Of a stretch of DNA of 64,000 nt, positions 34,455 through 46,405 are shown piece after piece. The stretch's first letter is position 1, and each line of letters opens with the position of its first letter. The notes below the pieces were generated by a model. That model had not been told where the DNA came from and did no database searches. It saw only the letters and a program-made list of their open reading frames with translations. Source of the stretch: Bolinopsis microptera (lineage: Eukaryota; Ctenophora; Tentaculata; Lobata; Bolinopsidae); assembly GCF_026151205.1 (NCBI RefSeq), contig NC_087082.1, forward strand, positions 6,207,908 to 6,271,907. Reading direction: 5' to 3'. Both the position numbers and the translations under genes were made by a program.

Positions 34455-35400
34455 CGTACTGTAGTGCGACACGTACTCTAGTGCGACACGTACTCTAGTG
34501 CGAAGTCCGACAAAAACACCCTCTGTCGCACTAGGGTACGTGTCGCACTACGAATCAGGTAGCGTACTCTACTGCGACAAAATATCCTGACTTATTTCCA
34601 AGTTCAGGTCACATCCTATCCTTCTTATGGACCATTAAGTGATTCGTCGGGTCGGTTCACGTCACTTATTTCGAAGTGATCTTGAGAATACGATTCGTCG
34701 GTTCACATCACGTGTTTCGAAGTGATCCACTGATCACAATTCCTTCGGGTCAGTTCAAGCCACGTATGCAGTGTGTGATCCACCGGGTAACTCGTAAGCA
34801 GCATATGATCCTCATTCCTATCACGCATCGTTCGAAGCCATGTCAAAACTCAACTGTCAGCAGGAATCCCTCGCTAAGATGGCACGCACATCTCGGACGA
34901 AGGCCATGAGGCATCCTGTTGCTCCCCGCTCTTTGGCTGACTTTGTCCTAGCTCCTGACTACATCAGAACGAACGGTGGCGAAACCTTCCTTCTTTGTGA
35001 TTCTACCTTTTCAGCAGAGAGAAGAAGATCTTTCCTGTTTGGCACTGTGGAAAATATGGATCGTTTAGCTGAGGCCCCTCATCTTGTCATCGATGGTACC
35101 TTCAGCACCTCGACTAACTTGTACGCAGCTGGTGACTATCCACTGACTCTATCCTGACGGCTGGAGAAGGAAGATGCAGCAACATGACCTAGTGAATGTG
35201 TAAAGTGCTTTGTCGCACTTTGGTTCGTGTCGCGCTACCTGGACTGTAATGCGACAGTGTCGGCCTTGAAAATTCTCTGTCGCACTAGGGTACGTGTCGC
35301 ACTACGATCCAGGTAACGTACTCAACTGCGACAGTGTCGATCTTGGAGGTTTCGCACTAGGGTACATGTCGCACTAGAGTACGTGTCGCACTACAGTACG
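34455..35400. mobile_element. Mutator-like element (MULE) with composite inverted ends, decayed
   Basis: The outer ends CGTACTGTAGTGCGACACGT and ACGTGTCGCACTACAGTACG are inverted. Each terminal region (34455-34585 and 35205-35400) is built from several copies of GTCGCACTAGGGTACGTG in both orientations. The core encodes the MULE-type protein at 34840-35157. A solo terminus of the same family is at 52704-52780. At about 0.95 kb it is far too short to hold a full transposase. Confidence 0.8.
34840..35157 (+). pseudogene. MULE transposase fragment (first catalytic Asp region)
   Basis: 105 codons. GGETFLLCDSTFSAERRRSF is followed by LFGTVENMDRLAEAPHLVID and GTFSTSTNLY. The run F-G-T-x-E-N-x-x-x-L-A followed by a hydrophobic strand and DGTF is the start of the MULE transposase catalytic core, with the Asp of DGTF as the first acid. 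The FLYWCH/zinc region before it and the remaining catalytic residues and C-terminus are missing; the frame stops about 14 residues after DGTF. It is a deletion derivative. Confidence 0.72.
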
Positions 35401-35885
35401 TGAACCATCTAATGAATATTTATTCGGTTCAGCAGTATCGTGGTCAAGTCACCTATTTTATTTAACCAATCATGAAACCGATAATTTGCTTTTCAGTATT
35501 TTATAACCATCCGAGTACAGTAAAATCCCCAATTACCGCGGAGTTTGGGGGAAGGATATGGCCGCGGTAAATCGGGGTTTGCAGTAAATGGGGGCGAGGT
35601 AAATCAGGGTTTCAATGTATAACATAATAATACGTTCCAAATCCACCAGATTGCCATATTGATTACACACATTTAGTTGGGACTAATGAGCCACCCTCTG
35701 CTAATATTACAGCTCGATAAGTCATTCTCTCAGCCCCCATACATGCACCTACTCCCTACAAACTGATTTCAATGAAAAGTAATAAATATATATTTTCTGA
35801 ACCGCAGCTGTCTCAGCTTCAGATGCCGTGAGTGTACGGAATCAGTGGAGTTAGAGAGGAATAATAATATATAACATTGACTGTA
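35401..35885. other. Unannotated stretch with a short GC-rich repeat
   Basis: CCGCGG..., GCGGTAAATCGGGGTTTG and GAGGTAAATCAGGGTTTC (35535-35615) form a small degenerate repeat in AT-rich sequence. No gene recognised. Confidence 0.45.
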
Positions 35886-36046
35886 AAATGGTCTTTGTTG
35901 TTTTACCCCAGAGTGTTTCTGACCTTATATTTTTCGGCCCTTACTTTTTTCGCTGGAAGTGAAAACGAAAAACCTACGGCCAAATTTAGGTTTGATAAGT
36001 TAGATCGTTCAATGTTCTTGCAATGTAAATCTAATGAATATGCCGT
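35886..36046. repeat. Dispersed direct repeat, copy B
   Basis: Second copy of the 34296-34450 sequence (TTGTTTTACCCCAGAGTGTT ... GCAATGTAAATCTAATGAAT). No terminal inverted repeat seen, so the element type is unknown. Confidence 0.75.
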
Positions 36047-36070
36047 GTGTAAACGTCTCTCAGAAACATA

Positions 36071-36073
<3 letters not shown>

Positions 36074-36147
<74 letters not shown>

Positions 36148-36746
36148 AGGGGGTTTTCAAATGATTATTGATAACGCTAGTGTAACATCTTATGATTAAG
36201 GGTCGTTCACATATCACGTAATCAGCCGAGGGGGGAGGTGGTTTCCAAATGATCATTGATAACGCTATTGTAACATCTTATGATTAAGGGTCGTTCACAT
36301 ATTACGTAATCAGCCGAGGGGGGGGGGGGGGGGGGGGGGTTTCCAAATGATTATTGATAACGCTAGTGTAACATCTTATGATTAAGGGTCGTTCACATAT
36401 CACGTAATCAGCCGAGGGGGAGGGGGTTTCCAAATGATTATTGATAACGCTAGTGTAATTCATCTTATGATTAGGGGTCGTTCACATATCACGTAATCAG
36501 CCGAGGGGGGAGGGGGTTTCCAAATGATTATTGATAACGTTATTAACGCTAGTGTAACATCTTATGATTAGGGGTCGTTCACATATCACGTAATCAGCCG
36601 AGGGGGAGGGGGTTTCCAAATGATTACACTAGTGTAATTATGACACAATAGCTATGTGCAAAACTGTTACGGAGGGGGGAGGGGGGGGGGGGGGGGGGTT
36701 CAAAATTGTCCAAAAAGTGATTACGTAATATGTGACGGTCCCCAAG
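36074..36746. mobile_element. Tandemly amplified MITE cluster next to a (GA)n tract
   Basis: After about 68 bp of GA, the left half of the TTCACATATTACGTAATCA MITE repeats about five times (GGGTCGTTCACATATCACGT at about 36197, 36289, 36386, 36476 and 36573). Each copy continues AATCAGCCGAGGGGG, GGTTTCCAAATGATTATTGA and TAACGCTAGTGTAACATCTT. Only the last unit continues to the MITE centre and the right end (GTGATTACGTAATATGTGAC, about 36717). Poly-G lengths differ between units, with one run of about 23. Confidence 0.92.
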
Positions 36747-37590
36747 GTCACATTATAGAGACAAAAGTAGGTGTTGCCAGGGGAAAAGGGGATCTGTTGC
36801 CAGGGGGATTTGTGCGTGATGTCTCAATAAAAAAGAAGTCTTATACCCACCCAGTTATAACTGGGAGGGAATATACAGGGTGGGCCAAAAGTCACTGGAC
36901 ATACGTTGGGAATATACTATTCATATAATATAATACTCATTAGCATTACAGTATACCTCACAAATGCGGCAACTTTTTAGTGGCTTCGTAATTAACGGTG
37001 AAACATTAGGGACACTTGTTTCTACTTTTGCCTTTGTCTCCAGTGTCACCTGATAGATGTTGTAGTTATAGATGTTGTAATTATATGTGTACTAGTTCGT
37101 GGTACCCCCTCCTTTTGGTAGAGCGTATAATTGAGAAATTATCAGAGACGGTTATGTGCATGTAACTTATTATTATATTTTAGCATGCCTTATAATTAGC
37201 ATAATTAGCATAATTAGCATAATAACAAGCTAGTCGAGTGTCGTGACCACACCACGCCTGTATTCAGTACCGAAGATAATTATATTTGTATCATTGAACA
37301 TTGTTCAGTCAACACAGTGTCCCTTTGTATTTGCTGGTTGGTTCGTGTATGGCGAATAATTGTGCTCGAATCCCATTTTCAGGTGTATGCTACATTGTTT
37401 GGAATGTGGTTTGTTATTCAATTTGTGTTCTGTTAATTGATTCATTTTGAATATGGATTCCAAATAACAATTTTAATTGCTCAATCCTCTTGAAAGACAT
37501 TGAATATTGATACCATCGGTAAAAACCATCTTCCAATGATCATTAACACGTTATCTCCATTGTACGTTGAAGCTACGCGGCTCTTGTCAA
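36747..37590. other. Unannotated stretch with a solo mariner-type terminus
   Basis: TACAGGGTGGGCCAAAAGTC at 36873-36892 is the same terminus as the PDCL3 intron-4 element; no partner end is seen nearby. CTGTTGCCAGGGGGATTTG (about 36792) resembles the minisatellite unit at 41515-41745. CATAATTAGCATAATTAGCA near 37200 is a minor repeat. Confidence 0.55.
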
Positions 37591-37591
37591 A

Positions 37592-38205
37592 GCTCCATCA
37601 GTCATCATTACTATCAGACTCCGTCAGTCATCATTACTATCAGACTCTATCAGTCATCATTACTATCGGACTCTATCAGTCATCATTACTATCAGACTCC
37701 ATCAGTCATCATTACTATCGGACTCTATCAGTCATCATTACTATCAGACTCCATCAGTCATCATTACTATCAGACTCCATCAGTCATCATTACTATCAGA
37801 CTCTATCAGTCATCATTACTATCAGACTCTATCAGTCATCATTACTATCAGACTCTATCAGTCATCATTACTATCAGACTCTATCAGTCATCATTACTAT
37901 CAGACTCTATCAGTCATCATTACTATCAGACTCTATCAGTCATCATTACTATCAGACTCCATCAGTCATCATTACTATCAGACTCTATCAGTCATCATTA
38001 CTATCAGACTCTATCAGTCATCATTACTATCAGACTCTATCAGTCATCATTACTATCAGACTCTATCAGTCATCATTACTATCAGACTCTATCAGTCATC
38101 ATTACTATCAGACTCTATCAGTCATCATTACTATCAGACTCTATCAGTCATCATTACTATCAGACTCTATCAGTCATCATTACTATCAGACTCTATCAGT
38201 GTCAT
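37592..38205. repeat. 26-bp satellite (CATCATTACTATCAGACTCT + ATCAGT)
   Basis: About 23 nearly identical 26-bp units. Because 26 is not a multiple of 3 and the unit has no stop, all three + frames are open, giving spurious proteins above 200 residues of SHHYYQTLSVIITIRLYQSS type. Confidence 0.96.
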
Positions 38206-38457
38206 CCTCACTATTGAAAGATTAAATAAATGAGTAAATCGTAAATGTATGACGTTATTTTTCAGTTGCACCCGGTATCAAATTTCAAATTGAAATTTGA
38301 GAAATTCAATGAGCTTTATAGATGTGACCACATTTGGTCAGTTTCAAAAATTTCCGCCTTATTCAGTGAAATCAGGGCTCCCCGAAAATAGGTCATCACG
38401 AACATCTTATGATTATAACTATGGTAACTAGTAGTGTAACTATGATAACTACTGATA
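38206..38457. other. Short unannotated gap
   Basis: Contains the small palindrome TTTCAAATTGAAATTTGA (about 38283-38300). Nothing else recognised. Confidence 0.4.
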
Positions 38458-38681
38458 AGGGTCGTTCACATAGTATTACGTAATCAGCCGAGGGGGGGGG
38501 GGGGGGGGGGGGGGTCGTTCACATAATATTACATAATCAGCCGAGGGGGGAAGGTAGTTCCAAATGATTACGCTAGTGTAATTTTTACACGATAGATATG
38601 TGTAAAAATGATAACGGGGGGGGGGGGGGGGGGGGGGGGGTTACAAATTGACCAAAAAGTGATTAAGTAATATGTGAACTT
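38458..38681. mobile_element. MITE (TTCACATATTACGTAATCA family) with doubled left end
   Basis: Two consecutive left ends (GGGTCGTTCACATAGTATTA, then GGTCGTTCACATAATATTAC), long G runs (about 38492-38514 and 38617-38641), the shared centre and a right end AGTGATTAAGTAATATGTGA. Confidence 0.85.
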
Positions 38682-39290
38682 AAGCATATAAGTTATACAA
38701 TGTGATAGATAAATAGTAAAGCATATAAGCAGTGTTGTGAGTTGTCGTGTTTCAGGCACCAATCAATAGGTATAATAATGCAGAGTATACTCAGTTTGTT
38801 ATATAAAAGTATAGACGGTTAACTTTGGCGACGGCTTCAGCGTCTTTATTTTCGATCATTCTGACGCCTTTACAGTCTTTAATTCATCGCAACCCGTCTT
38901 TAAATTTGCTGGTAGATGTAAAGTCAGTGTGAAATGTGCTTTATTACATCCGATCTATTTTGAGACCTGTTGTGGCGTCTTTAATTCTTCAATTTTGAAG
39001 CCTTGCCGTCTTTTTCATTTGAAGGCTTTGTATTTATAAAGCGTGTCTTTATAAAACAAACTGAGTGTATAATCTTATAATGTTACTCCATAACGACTTC
39101 GACTCTGACCTCGCAAGACCCTTTTATTTAGTGTAACTTGGTGAATGTTCATCAACGATTATAATAATTATCATATATTTTAATACTTTCAACACAACTA
39201 TAATATAACAAATAATTTGAGGCTTTAATGATTTAGTTTTACGAAAAATGCAAGCCTCATATGGTGTGTCCAAATGCACCAAATTTCTCA
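38682..39290. other. Unannotated stretch
   Basis: Loose GCGTCTTTA / CCGTCTTTAAATT / GTCTTTA recurrences (38838-39050) suggest an old degenerate repeat. No gene recognised. Confidence 0.4.
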
Positions 39291-39294
39291 TATT

Positions 39295-39945
39295 GCATGA
39301 GATGAGTTTGTGCAGCTCCAATGTGCAGCTGATATTGCATGAGATGTGCAGCTCCAATGTGCAGCTCATATTGCATGAGATGTGCAGCTCCAATGTGCAG
39401 CTCATATTGCATGAGTTGTGCAGCTCCAATGTGCAGCTCATATTGCATGAGTTGAGTATGTGCAGCTCCAATGTGCAGCTCATATTTCATGAGATGAGTA
39501 TGTGCAGCTCATATTGCATGAGATGAGTATGTGCAGCTCCAATGTGCAGCTCATATTGCATGAGATGTGCAGCTCATATTGCATGAGTTGAGTATGTGCA
39601 GCTCCAATGTGCAGCTCATATTGCATGAGATGAGTATGTGCAGCTCCAATGTGCAGCTCATATTGCATGAGATGAGTATGTGCAGCTCCAATGTGCAGCT
39701 CATATTGCATGAGTTGAGTATGTGCAGCTCCAATGTGCAGCTCATATTGCATGAGATGAGTATGTGCAGCTCCAATGTGCAGCTCATATTGCATGAGTTG
39801 AGTATGTGCAGCTCCAATGTGCAGCTCATATTGCATGAGATGAGTATGTGCAGCTCCAATGTGCAGCTCATATTGCATGAGATGAGTATGTGCAGCTCCA
39901 ATGTGCAGCTCATATTGCATGAGATGTGCAGCTCCAATGTGTCCC
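39295..39945. repeat. ~42-bp minisatellite (GTGCAGCTCATATTGCATGA)
   Basis: About 17 units of GTGCAGCTCATATTGCATGA, then GATGAGTAT, then GTGCAGCTCCAAT, with short forms lacking the GAGTAT segment. The unit lacks stops in some frames on both strands, producing long artefactual reading frames in both directions. Confidence 0.95.
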
Positions 39946-39981
39946 ACTACCAAGCACTTTTCCTGGAAGTCCGGCTTTATA

Positions 39982-40181
39982 TACCTTATCGGACGTTATT
40001 TGACCGGACATTTTGTGAACAGACATAATTTTGAACGGACATTAAAATGAACGCTCTAAGGCATTCATTTAATATATTTAATTTAACTACCTTGTCGGAC
40101 TTTAATTGAACGGACATTAGAATGAACGCTAGGGCCTCCAGCGTCCAATTAATGTCCGTTCAAATAAAGTCCGATAAGGTA
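39982..40181. mobile_element. MITE of the CCTTATCGGAC family, nested
   Basis: TACCTTATCGGACGTTATTT at the left and AAATAAAGTCCGATAAGGTA at the right. A second internal left end (TACCTTGTCGGACTTTAATT, about 40089) means a complete hairpin copy lies at 40089-40181 next to a partial one. The conserved centre is GAACGCTAGGGCCTCCAGCG. Same family as 27167-27996. Confidence 0.88.
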
Positions 40182-41510
40182 TTATAATGATCTTGGACCT
40201 AAGTGGCGAGTTATGACAAAACAAAAATGTGCACTAGCTCCAATAATTAGACTTATGGAATTAGTCGAGACAGTCGGTACACATGTAAAATGTACAGTTT
40301 GTATATTCCACATATTTGTAATGTTTATGAGATGATCGTATTCCGTATTATTATTGCTAAATGCTCGTATTCAGACCTTTCCCGATCGCCACTACACAAT
40401 TACTTTCACAGACTGCAGATTATTCCGGAGTTTTTCAAAAGTATTTTGGTTTAAATAGAAGTCCTGTGATATCCAGACAAACCTGGAATGGTAAAATAAT
40501 TGTACTTTTATAAAATATACCACGAAATATTTAGTAATTAACACCTGTGTAAAGAAGAGAATGCAAAGCTCCTAACTATAGAGTATAGAATAGTACCAGT
40601 TGTCCGGTACCATAGTACCAGATGTACGGTACCATAGTACCAGATGTACGGTACTATAGTACCAGATGTCCGGTACATCCACCAAACTCCCCCTTTCTTC
40701 TCGGCTAGTCGTAACTTGATCCTGAAAATTGTAGATGAGCACGGTTAAGTCAGGTAAAGTCAGGAGAGGAGGGTTATTGTAAGTTGACACCGTCGTCAGT
40801 TGCGGTTCAAAGAGTTGTGCCTTTGTTGCTTTTCTGTGTGTTATATAGGGCTGGAAGGGGGGGGGGGGGGGGGGGGGGGGAGTTGTTGAAGGAGTTGTGC
40901 TTTTGTTCATGTAGGGCCTGGAGCAAGGGTTTTTTTGCCTTCAGGTCCTGAGTCTTTAGGGCTGATTTCTTAATCAGCTAGTCTAAGTAGTCCTCGCGAC
41001 GCAAGGGTCTATCCAGTGATATAATAATAGCAAGAGAAGCAGAGAGGCCCACTTATAATTGATCATCTGTTATGTGAAGTGTGAGTAGCCCCCGAGTAGC
41101 CCCCTAGCCCCCCTTTTACATTACCATAACATGGTTAGTATTATCATCTAACAATAAGTTGATACGCTAATCAGGGCCTAGTTGTGTCAATACCACCTGT
41201 ACACATTTTCAGTGTCGTTATGATGCCTGCTCAGTGTTCCTATTGGAACCACTGAGACTACATTACCTATAATGATCGCAGTCTTGGTGATTATCAGCAT
41301 ATTTGCCTCGATCCATTTAGGGCATGGAGAAGCTTGAGTTTAATGGAACTGTAAGTCAGAAGCAAATTATTGAACCGTTTAACTTAAACTATAATGGAGA
41401 GATTTCTGGAGACTTCATTTCGGGAGAGTCTCCGTTTGCTAATACAGTTAGCAAATACCCTTCTAGCAGGTTACTGGGTAGTGGGCCCTGGTAACAAATC
41501 ACCCTGACAA
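40182..41510. other. Unannotated stretch with small repeats
   Basis: A minisatellite GGTACCATAGTACCAGATGT (about 40590-40675, 4 copies) and a G run of about 24 (40857-40881). Open frames here are short and unrecognised. Confidence 0.5.
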
Positions 41511-41514
41511 TAGA

Positions 41515-41745
41515 TTCACATTCCCTCTGGCAACAGATCCCCTTTGCAACAGATCCCCCTGACAACAGATCCCCCTGTACAAAAGATCCCCTGGCAGCAA
41601 ATCACCCTGGCAACAAATCCCCCTGGCGACAGATCCTCATTCCCCCTGGCAACAGATTCTCCTTTACAACAGATCCCCTTGGCAACAGATCTCCCTGGCA
41701 ACAGATCACCCTGGCAACAGATCCCCCTGGCAACAGATCCCCCTG
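41515..41745. repeat. ~16-bp minisatellite (CCCCTGGCAACAGATC)
   Basis: About 14 units of CCCCCTGGCAACAGATC with variants (TTTGCAAC, TGTACAAA). The open frames on both strands are repeat-derived. Confidence 0.9.
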
Positions 41746-42589
41746 TCTGTCCGTGTGTCCATGGGATTCCAACCCTTGCAGTTTTGTCTCTGAAAGACTT
41801 GCCACCTCACGAGAATATCCACAGGTTGTAATTGTAAACGGGATGATTATACATATCACACTACAAACAGTACTGAATACATAATGAGTATATCATAATA
41901 CATAATGAGTAGCGAGTACCTGCTTCTTGCAACAGTTTTACATCAGTTGTAATAGTGATATTCTCTCGGGTGTCAGTACTTGTAGTTGTAATTTTATATC
42001 CACATACTTGACATATCCACATACTTTAGGTGTCATTAGGTGTCGTTGTCAATTGTCGATCTCACGCTAACGATCCAGATTATTATCGTGCGCAGATAAC
42101 TTATTTAATAACTTTATTAAAGTAAGTTTATTGAAATAAGTTTATTTGTTAATGTTAATAGTTTGGCATTTTCACAGAGTCATTAAGGCTTTGTTGATGT
42201 GCTTTGTTGATGTGCTTTGTTGATGTGCTTTGTTGATGTGCGGTGTTTTTGATAACATGTGCTTTTTGTTGGCTTTGTCTTTTAAAATTGTGTGACGTAC
42301 CTAATCGAGTATTGCGGAGACCTTTTCTTTTAATATTCCGTCTTGCCACCCGATCTGTGAGAGGTATTTCTGTGTAACTCTTTAACTTTTTGGGATTTCA
42401 ATCAAATATAAAATTGTGTGTTTTGTTATATATGACACGGCGCTACTAGCTAGGATGTTGGCACGCTGCCAGCTACCGTTGTTGTAACTGTTAAATTGTA
42501 TCTTCTAGCGGTTAAGTTCACGGCAAACTTTAACAGCTCTTGCGATTTTATAATAGAGTACTTTCAATGTAGTGTTTTCGTGTGAGCCT
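41746..42589. other. Unannotated stretch with a 13-bp repeat
   Basis: CTTTGTTGATGTG x4-5 at 42188-42241. Nothing else recognised. Confidence 0.45.
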
Positions 42590-42591
42590 GA

Positions 42592-42733
42592 CTACATTTT
42601 TATTTATTTGACGGTCTCTCTCACCGAATAAACATCCATTTTATTAGATTAATCTACTAATTTATGTGATGAGCATTTGGTTTTATACATGATTCTGAGT
42701 TCAAAATACTTGTTTTAATTTGTTTAATGTTGT
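42592..42733. repeat. Dispersed repeat, copy A (pair with 51110-51247)
   Basis: TTTTTATTTATTTGACGGTC and about 120 following bases match 51110-51247 at high identity in direct orientation (shared GAGCATTTGGTTTTATACAT and GATTCTGAGTTCAAAATACT). There is no coding capacity and termini are undefined. Confidence 0.82.
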
Positions 42734-42862
42734 GTAGCTTGTTAACTTTAATCATCATCTTTAGTATAATATTGACGTTGTTCTTGTGCAACTCTAAGTC
42801 TAAATGACGTACATATGATTAGACGACGTAACCTGCATGCAAGTCGCAATTACTCCGCTAAC

Positions 42863-42908
42863 CACGTGACCGAACCACGTGTCACTTGATCTAACCACGT
42901 GTCACGTG
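42863..42908. promoter_or_regulatory. Cluster of four CACGTG E-boxes
   Basis: Perfect CACGTG palindromes at 42863, 42876, 42896 and 42903 within 46 bp. CACGTG is the core site of bHLH-ZIP factors (Myc/Max, USF, MITF types). No gene starts nearby, so regulatory function is only a possibility. Confidence 0.3.
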
Positions 42909-42984
42909 ACCTAACCACTACCCACTACTGCACTGCACACTCCATTAAAATGCACGCTAAATGACCTTATAACTACAAGTCTGC

Positions 42985-43530
42985 CAAGTCCCACGTTGCC
43001 AAGCCAACAAGTTCCACGTTTCCAAGCCAACAAGTCCCACGTTGCCAAGCCAACAAGTTCCACGTTTCCAAGTCAACAAGTCCCACGTTGCCAAGCCAAC
43101 AAGTCCCACGTTTCCAAGTCAACAAGTCCCACGTTGCCAAGCCAACAAGTCCCACGTTGCCAAGTCAACAAGTCCCACGTTGCCAAGTCAACAAGTTCCA
43201 CGTTGCCAAGCCAACAAGTCCCACGTTTCCAAGTCAACAAGTCCCACGTTGCCAAGCCAACAAGTCCCACGTTTCCAAGCCAACAAGTTCCACGTCGCCA
43301 AGCCAACAAGTCCCACGTTGCCAAGTCAACAAGTCCCACGTTGCCAAGTCAACAAGTCCCACGTTGCCAAGCCAACAAGTCCCACGTTTCCAAGTCAACA
43401 AGTCCCACGTTGCCAAGCCAACAAGTCCCACGTTTCCAAGTCAACAAGTCCCACGTTGCCAAGCCAACAAGTCCCACGTTTCCAAGTCAACAAGTCCCAC
43501 GTTGCCAAGCCAACAAGTCCCACGTTCCTC
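42985..43530. repeat. 23-bp minisatellite (CAACAAGTCCCACGTTGCCA + AGC)
   Basis: About 23 units, with variants T/C in TTGCC/TTTCC and GCCAA/GTCAA. Stop-free in several frames on both strands, creating spurious proteins of SQQVPRCQVNKSHVAKPTSP type. Confidence 0.96.
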
Positions 43531-43724
43531 AACTACACACACTCAATTCAAGTCCAGATATGTAAATAACAGTACAATAACACAGTGAGTCACTAACAAT
43601 GAGGCTCAGGTTCCATTGTCAGGTAGGTAGCCTTTGTACTACACTACTATATTAAGATATTAGTATACTTGTGTACATTAAATACTTTAGTCGTGCTCAT
43701 TCAGTACATTTAAATGGTTATCTC

Positions 43725-43875
43725 TCTGAATCTGGGGTTTTAAATTGGGTTCTTCTTTCTTGTTATCTGGGATCTTAAAGTGGGTTCTTCTCTCTTGTAA
43801 TCTGGGGTCTTAAAGTGGGTTCTTCTTTCTTGTTATCTGGGTCTTAAAGTGGGTTCTTCTCTCTTGTTATCTGGT
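43725..43875. repeat. ~45-bp tandem repeat (AAAGTGGGTTCTTCTTTCTT)
   Basis: Four units of TCTGGGGTCTTAAAGTGGGT plus TCTTCTCTCTTGTTA with small changes. Confidence 0.85.
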
Positions 43876-45300
43876 TCTGCCATTTCGTTTATTCCGTTCA
43901 TATAATACTATTTTTCAGCTTCAAGATCACCTGATTCTTCAATTTCCTCTCTATGTCTCTTAAATGCACAATATTTCCCCCTTTTATGTTGGTGCACGTC
44001 AGTGTTAATGTTATTAGTACGGAAATACGGACCTAATTGACAACATGGTTCTCCTGTACAATGTTAATCGTTATTTTACGATAAATCTTTCATCCCAAAA
44101 AGTGCGGTATAAAGAGGGGCTGTTGCCAACTTATTTGGCCTCATTTGGCCTATCCTGTCTGCATAGTCTAACTGCACGATAGTCGCCCCTTCTACTCCAA
44201 ATCTACATTCCTCATTGCTAGAATTCATTCCTTAAAACAAATTTTCGAAAACTTTTTACAGGTATGGTTAAAACTGAACGTTTAGCTGTTGTGAAATTGA
44301 AGCTGTGGCGCAAAGCACGTGCTAAATTTAAAAAACTCTGACATTTTGGCCCCCTTATGAAAAAAATCATTTTCTGTTGTATAAATATTGAAACTAATAG
44401 AGAATGATATAATAAACATTCAACATACATAATGTTAGCTGTATAACACTCAAATATGTGACAAATTTAAATTATTAGTAGTCGAGAAGTAAGTACTGAA
44501 CACACTTATTCGGCGTTTAGTTGTATTTTACAACTAAAGTATCACATATTCTGTCAATCATGATTCAGAAGGAATACATTTACCGTAGTCCTAATCCTTC
44601 TCGCGTTTTACATGTGTGTTACATGTATATTCTGTGAATCATGCTACAGAAGGAATGCATTTACCGTAGTCCTAATCCTTCTCGCGTCCAAGAGCGTCGT
44701 ATCTCTTGTCTCAAATATTGTAAATAACTTCATCTAATCTCACAGAGACATAGTCATGCGAGGATTTCCTTTGTTTCAGTATCGACTACTAAAGAAGATC
44801 ATTCGGCTGTGAAGGCACGTGTTTTACATGTGTGTTCGACTTCTTGCTTACTGCTGAGTATATGGAGTATTGTGAATCTTTTTGCATTTTGGTTGATTTT
44901 CTAACGTGGTGCATGCATAATTCGTATATAAATTATGTATATTATATTATATATATTATATATAATATAGATAATTTTTAAAACTAATTACAACACTAAA
45001 AATCAATTACATTTATTGAGGACGTTACAGAAGGAATTGATTTAATGTAGTTGGAGGAGTCCTAACTCTCCTCACGTCCGAAAATGGCGTTTCTCTTGTT
45101 ATGTATCAAATATGAGTCATAGTCGAACTATTTAAACACATTATGACGCTTTTCAGCTGAAACTTTCTCTAAATGATAACCTGTCACCCTTTACGGTAAT
45201 GCTAATTTCTAGTTGTAAATATTCATTGATGTTCAAAAATGCATGAATTCAAGTAAGTTTCAACTTTCAGAACAATATCGAAGTTCCATAACGTAGAGTT
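43876..45300. other. Unannotated AT-rich stretch with a three-copy diverged repeat
   Basis: CAGAAGGAATACATTTACCG followed by TAGTCCTAATCCTTCTCGCG occurs at 44566-44605, 44646-44685 and, diverged, at 45027-45080. TATATTATATATATTATATA at 44943-44965 is a TA-rich palindrome. No gene recognised. Confidence 0.5.
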
Positions 45301-45310
45301 ATTTAGCACG

Positions 45311-46405
45311 GCTTACACTATAGCTGTACACATGGGTAACTGTAGTACTAAGTAATATAATATATATAATATAAGGTTACACTATAGCTGTACACATGGG
45401 TAACTGTAGTACTAAGTAATATAATATTTATAATATAAGGTAACACTATAGCTGTACACATGGGTAACTGTAGTACTAAGTAATATAATATATATAATAT
45501 AAGGTTACACTATAGCTGTACACATGGGTAACTGTAGTACTAAGTAATATAATATATATAATATAAGGTTACACTATAGCTGTACACATGGGTAACTGTA
45601 GTACTAAGTAATATAATATATGTAATATAAGGTTACACTATAGCTGTACACATGGGTAACTGTAGTACTAAGTAATATAATATATATAATAAAAGGTTAC
45701 ACTATAGCTGTACACATGGGTAACTGTAGTACTAAGTAATATAATATATGTAATATAAGGTTACACTATAGCTGTACACATGGGTAACTGTAGTACTAAG
45801 TAATATAATATATATAATAAAAGGTTACACTATAGCTGTACACATGGGTAACTGTAGTACTAAGTAATATAATATATATAATATAAGGTAACACTATAGC
45901 TGTACACATGGGTAACTGTAGTACTAAGTAATATAATATATATATAATATAAGGTAACACTATAGCTGTACACATGGGTAACTGTAGTACTAAGTAATAT
46001 AATATATATATAATATAAGGTAACACTATAGCTGTACACATGGGTAACTGTAGTACTAAGTAATATAATATATATAAGATAAGGTAACACTATAGTTGTA
46101 CACATGGGTAACTGTAGTACTAAGTAATATAATATATATAAGATAAGGTAACACTATAGTTGTACACATGGGTAACTGTAGTACTAAGTAATATAATATT
46201 TATAATATAAGGTAACACTATAGTTGTACACATGGGTAACTGTAGTACTAAGTAATATAATATATATAATATAAGGTAACACTATAGCTGTACACATGGG
46301 TAACTGTAGTACTAAGTAATATAATATTTATAATATAAGGTAACACTATAGTTGTACACATGGGTAACTGTAGTACTAAGTAATATAATATATATAATAT
46401 ATATA
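45311..46405. repeat. 64-bp satellite (CACTATAGCTGTACACATGG)
   Basis: Seventeen units of TTACACTATAGCTGTACACA, then TGGGTAACTGTAGTACTAAG, then TAATATAATATATATAATAT. Unit length varies by 2 bp through TA steps. Open frames on the minus strand are repeat translations. Confidence 0.96.

Noticed and set aside
37500-38225. Plus-strand 'proteins' of 216-241 residues
   Set aside because: All three frames are open only because the 26-bp satellite unit has no stop.
39124-40028. Reading frames on both strands of 77-157 codons
   Set aside because: Translations of the 42-bp minisatellite in opposite directions; no coding signature.
42973-43588. Overlapping frames up to 189 codons on both strands
   Set aside because: Stop-free 23-bp minisatellite read in several frames.
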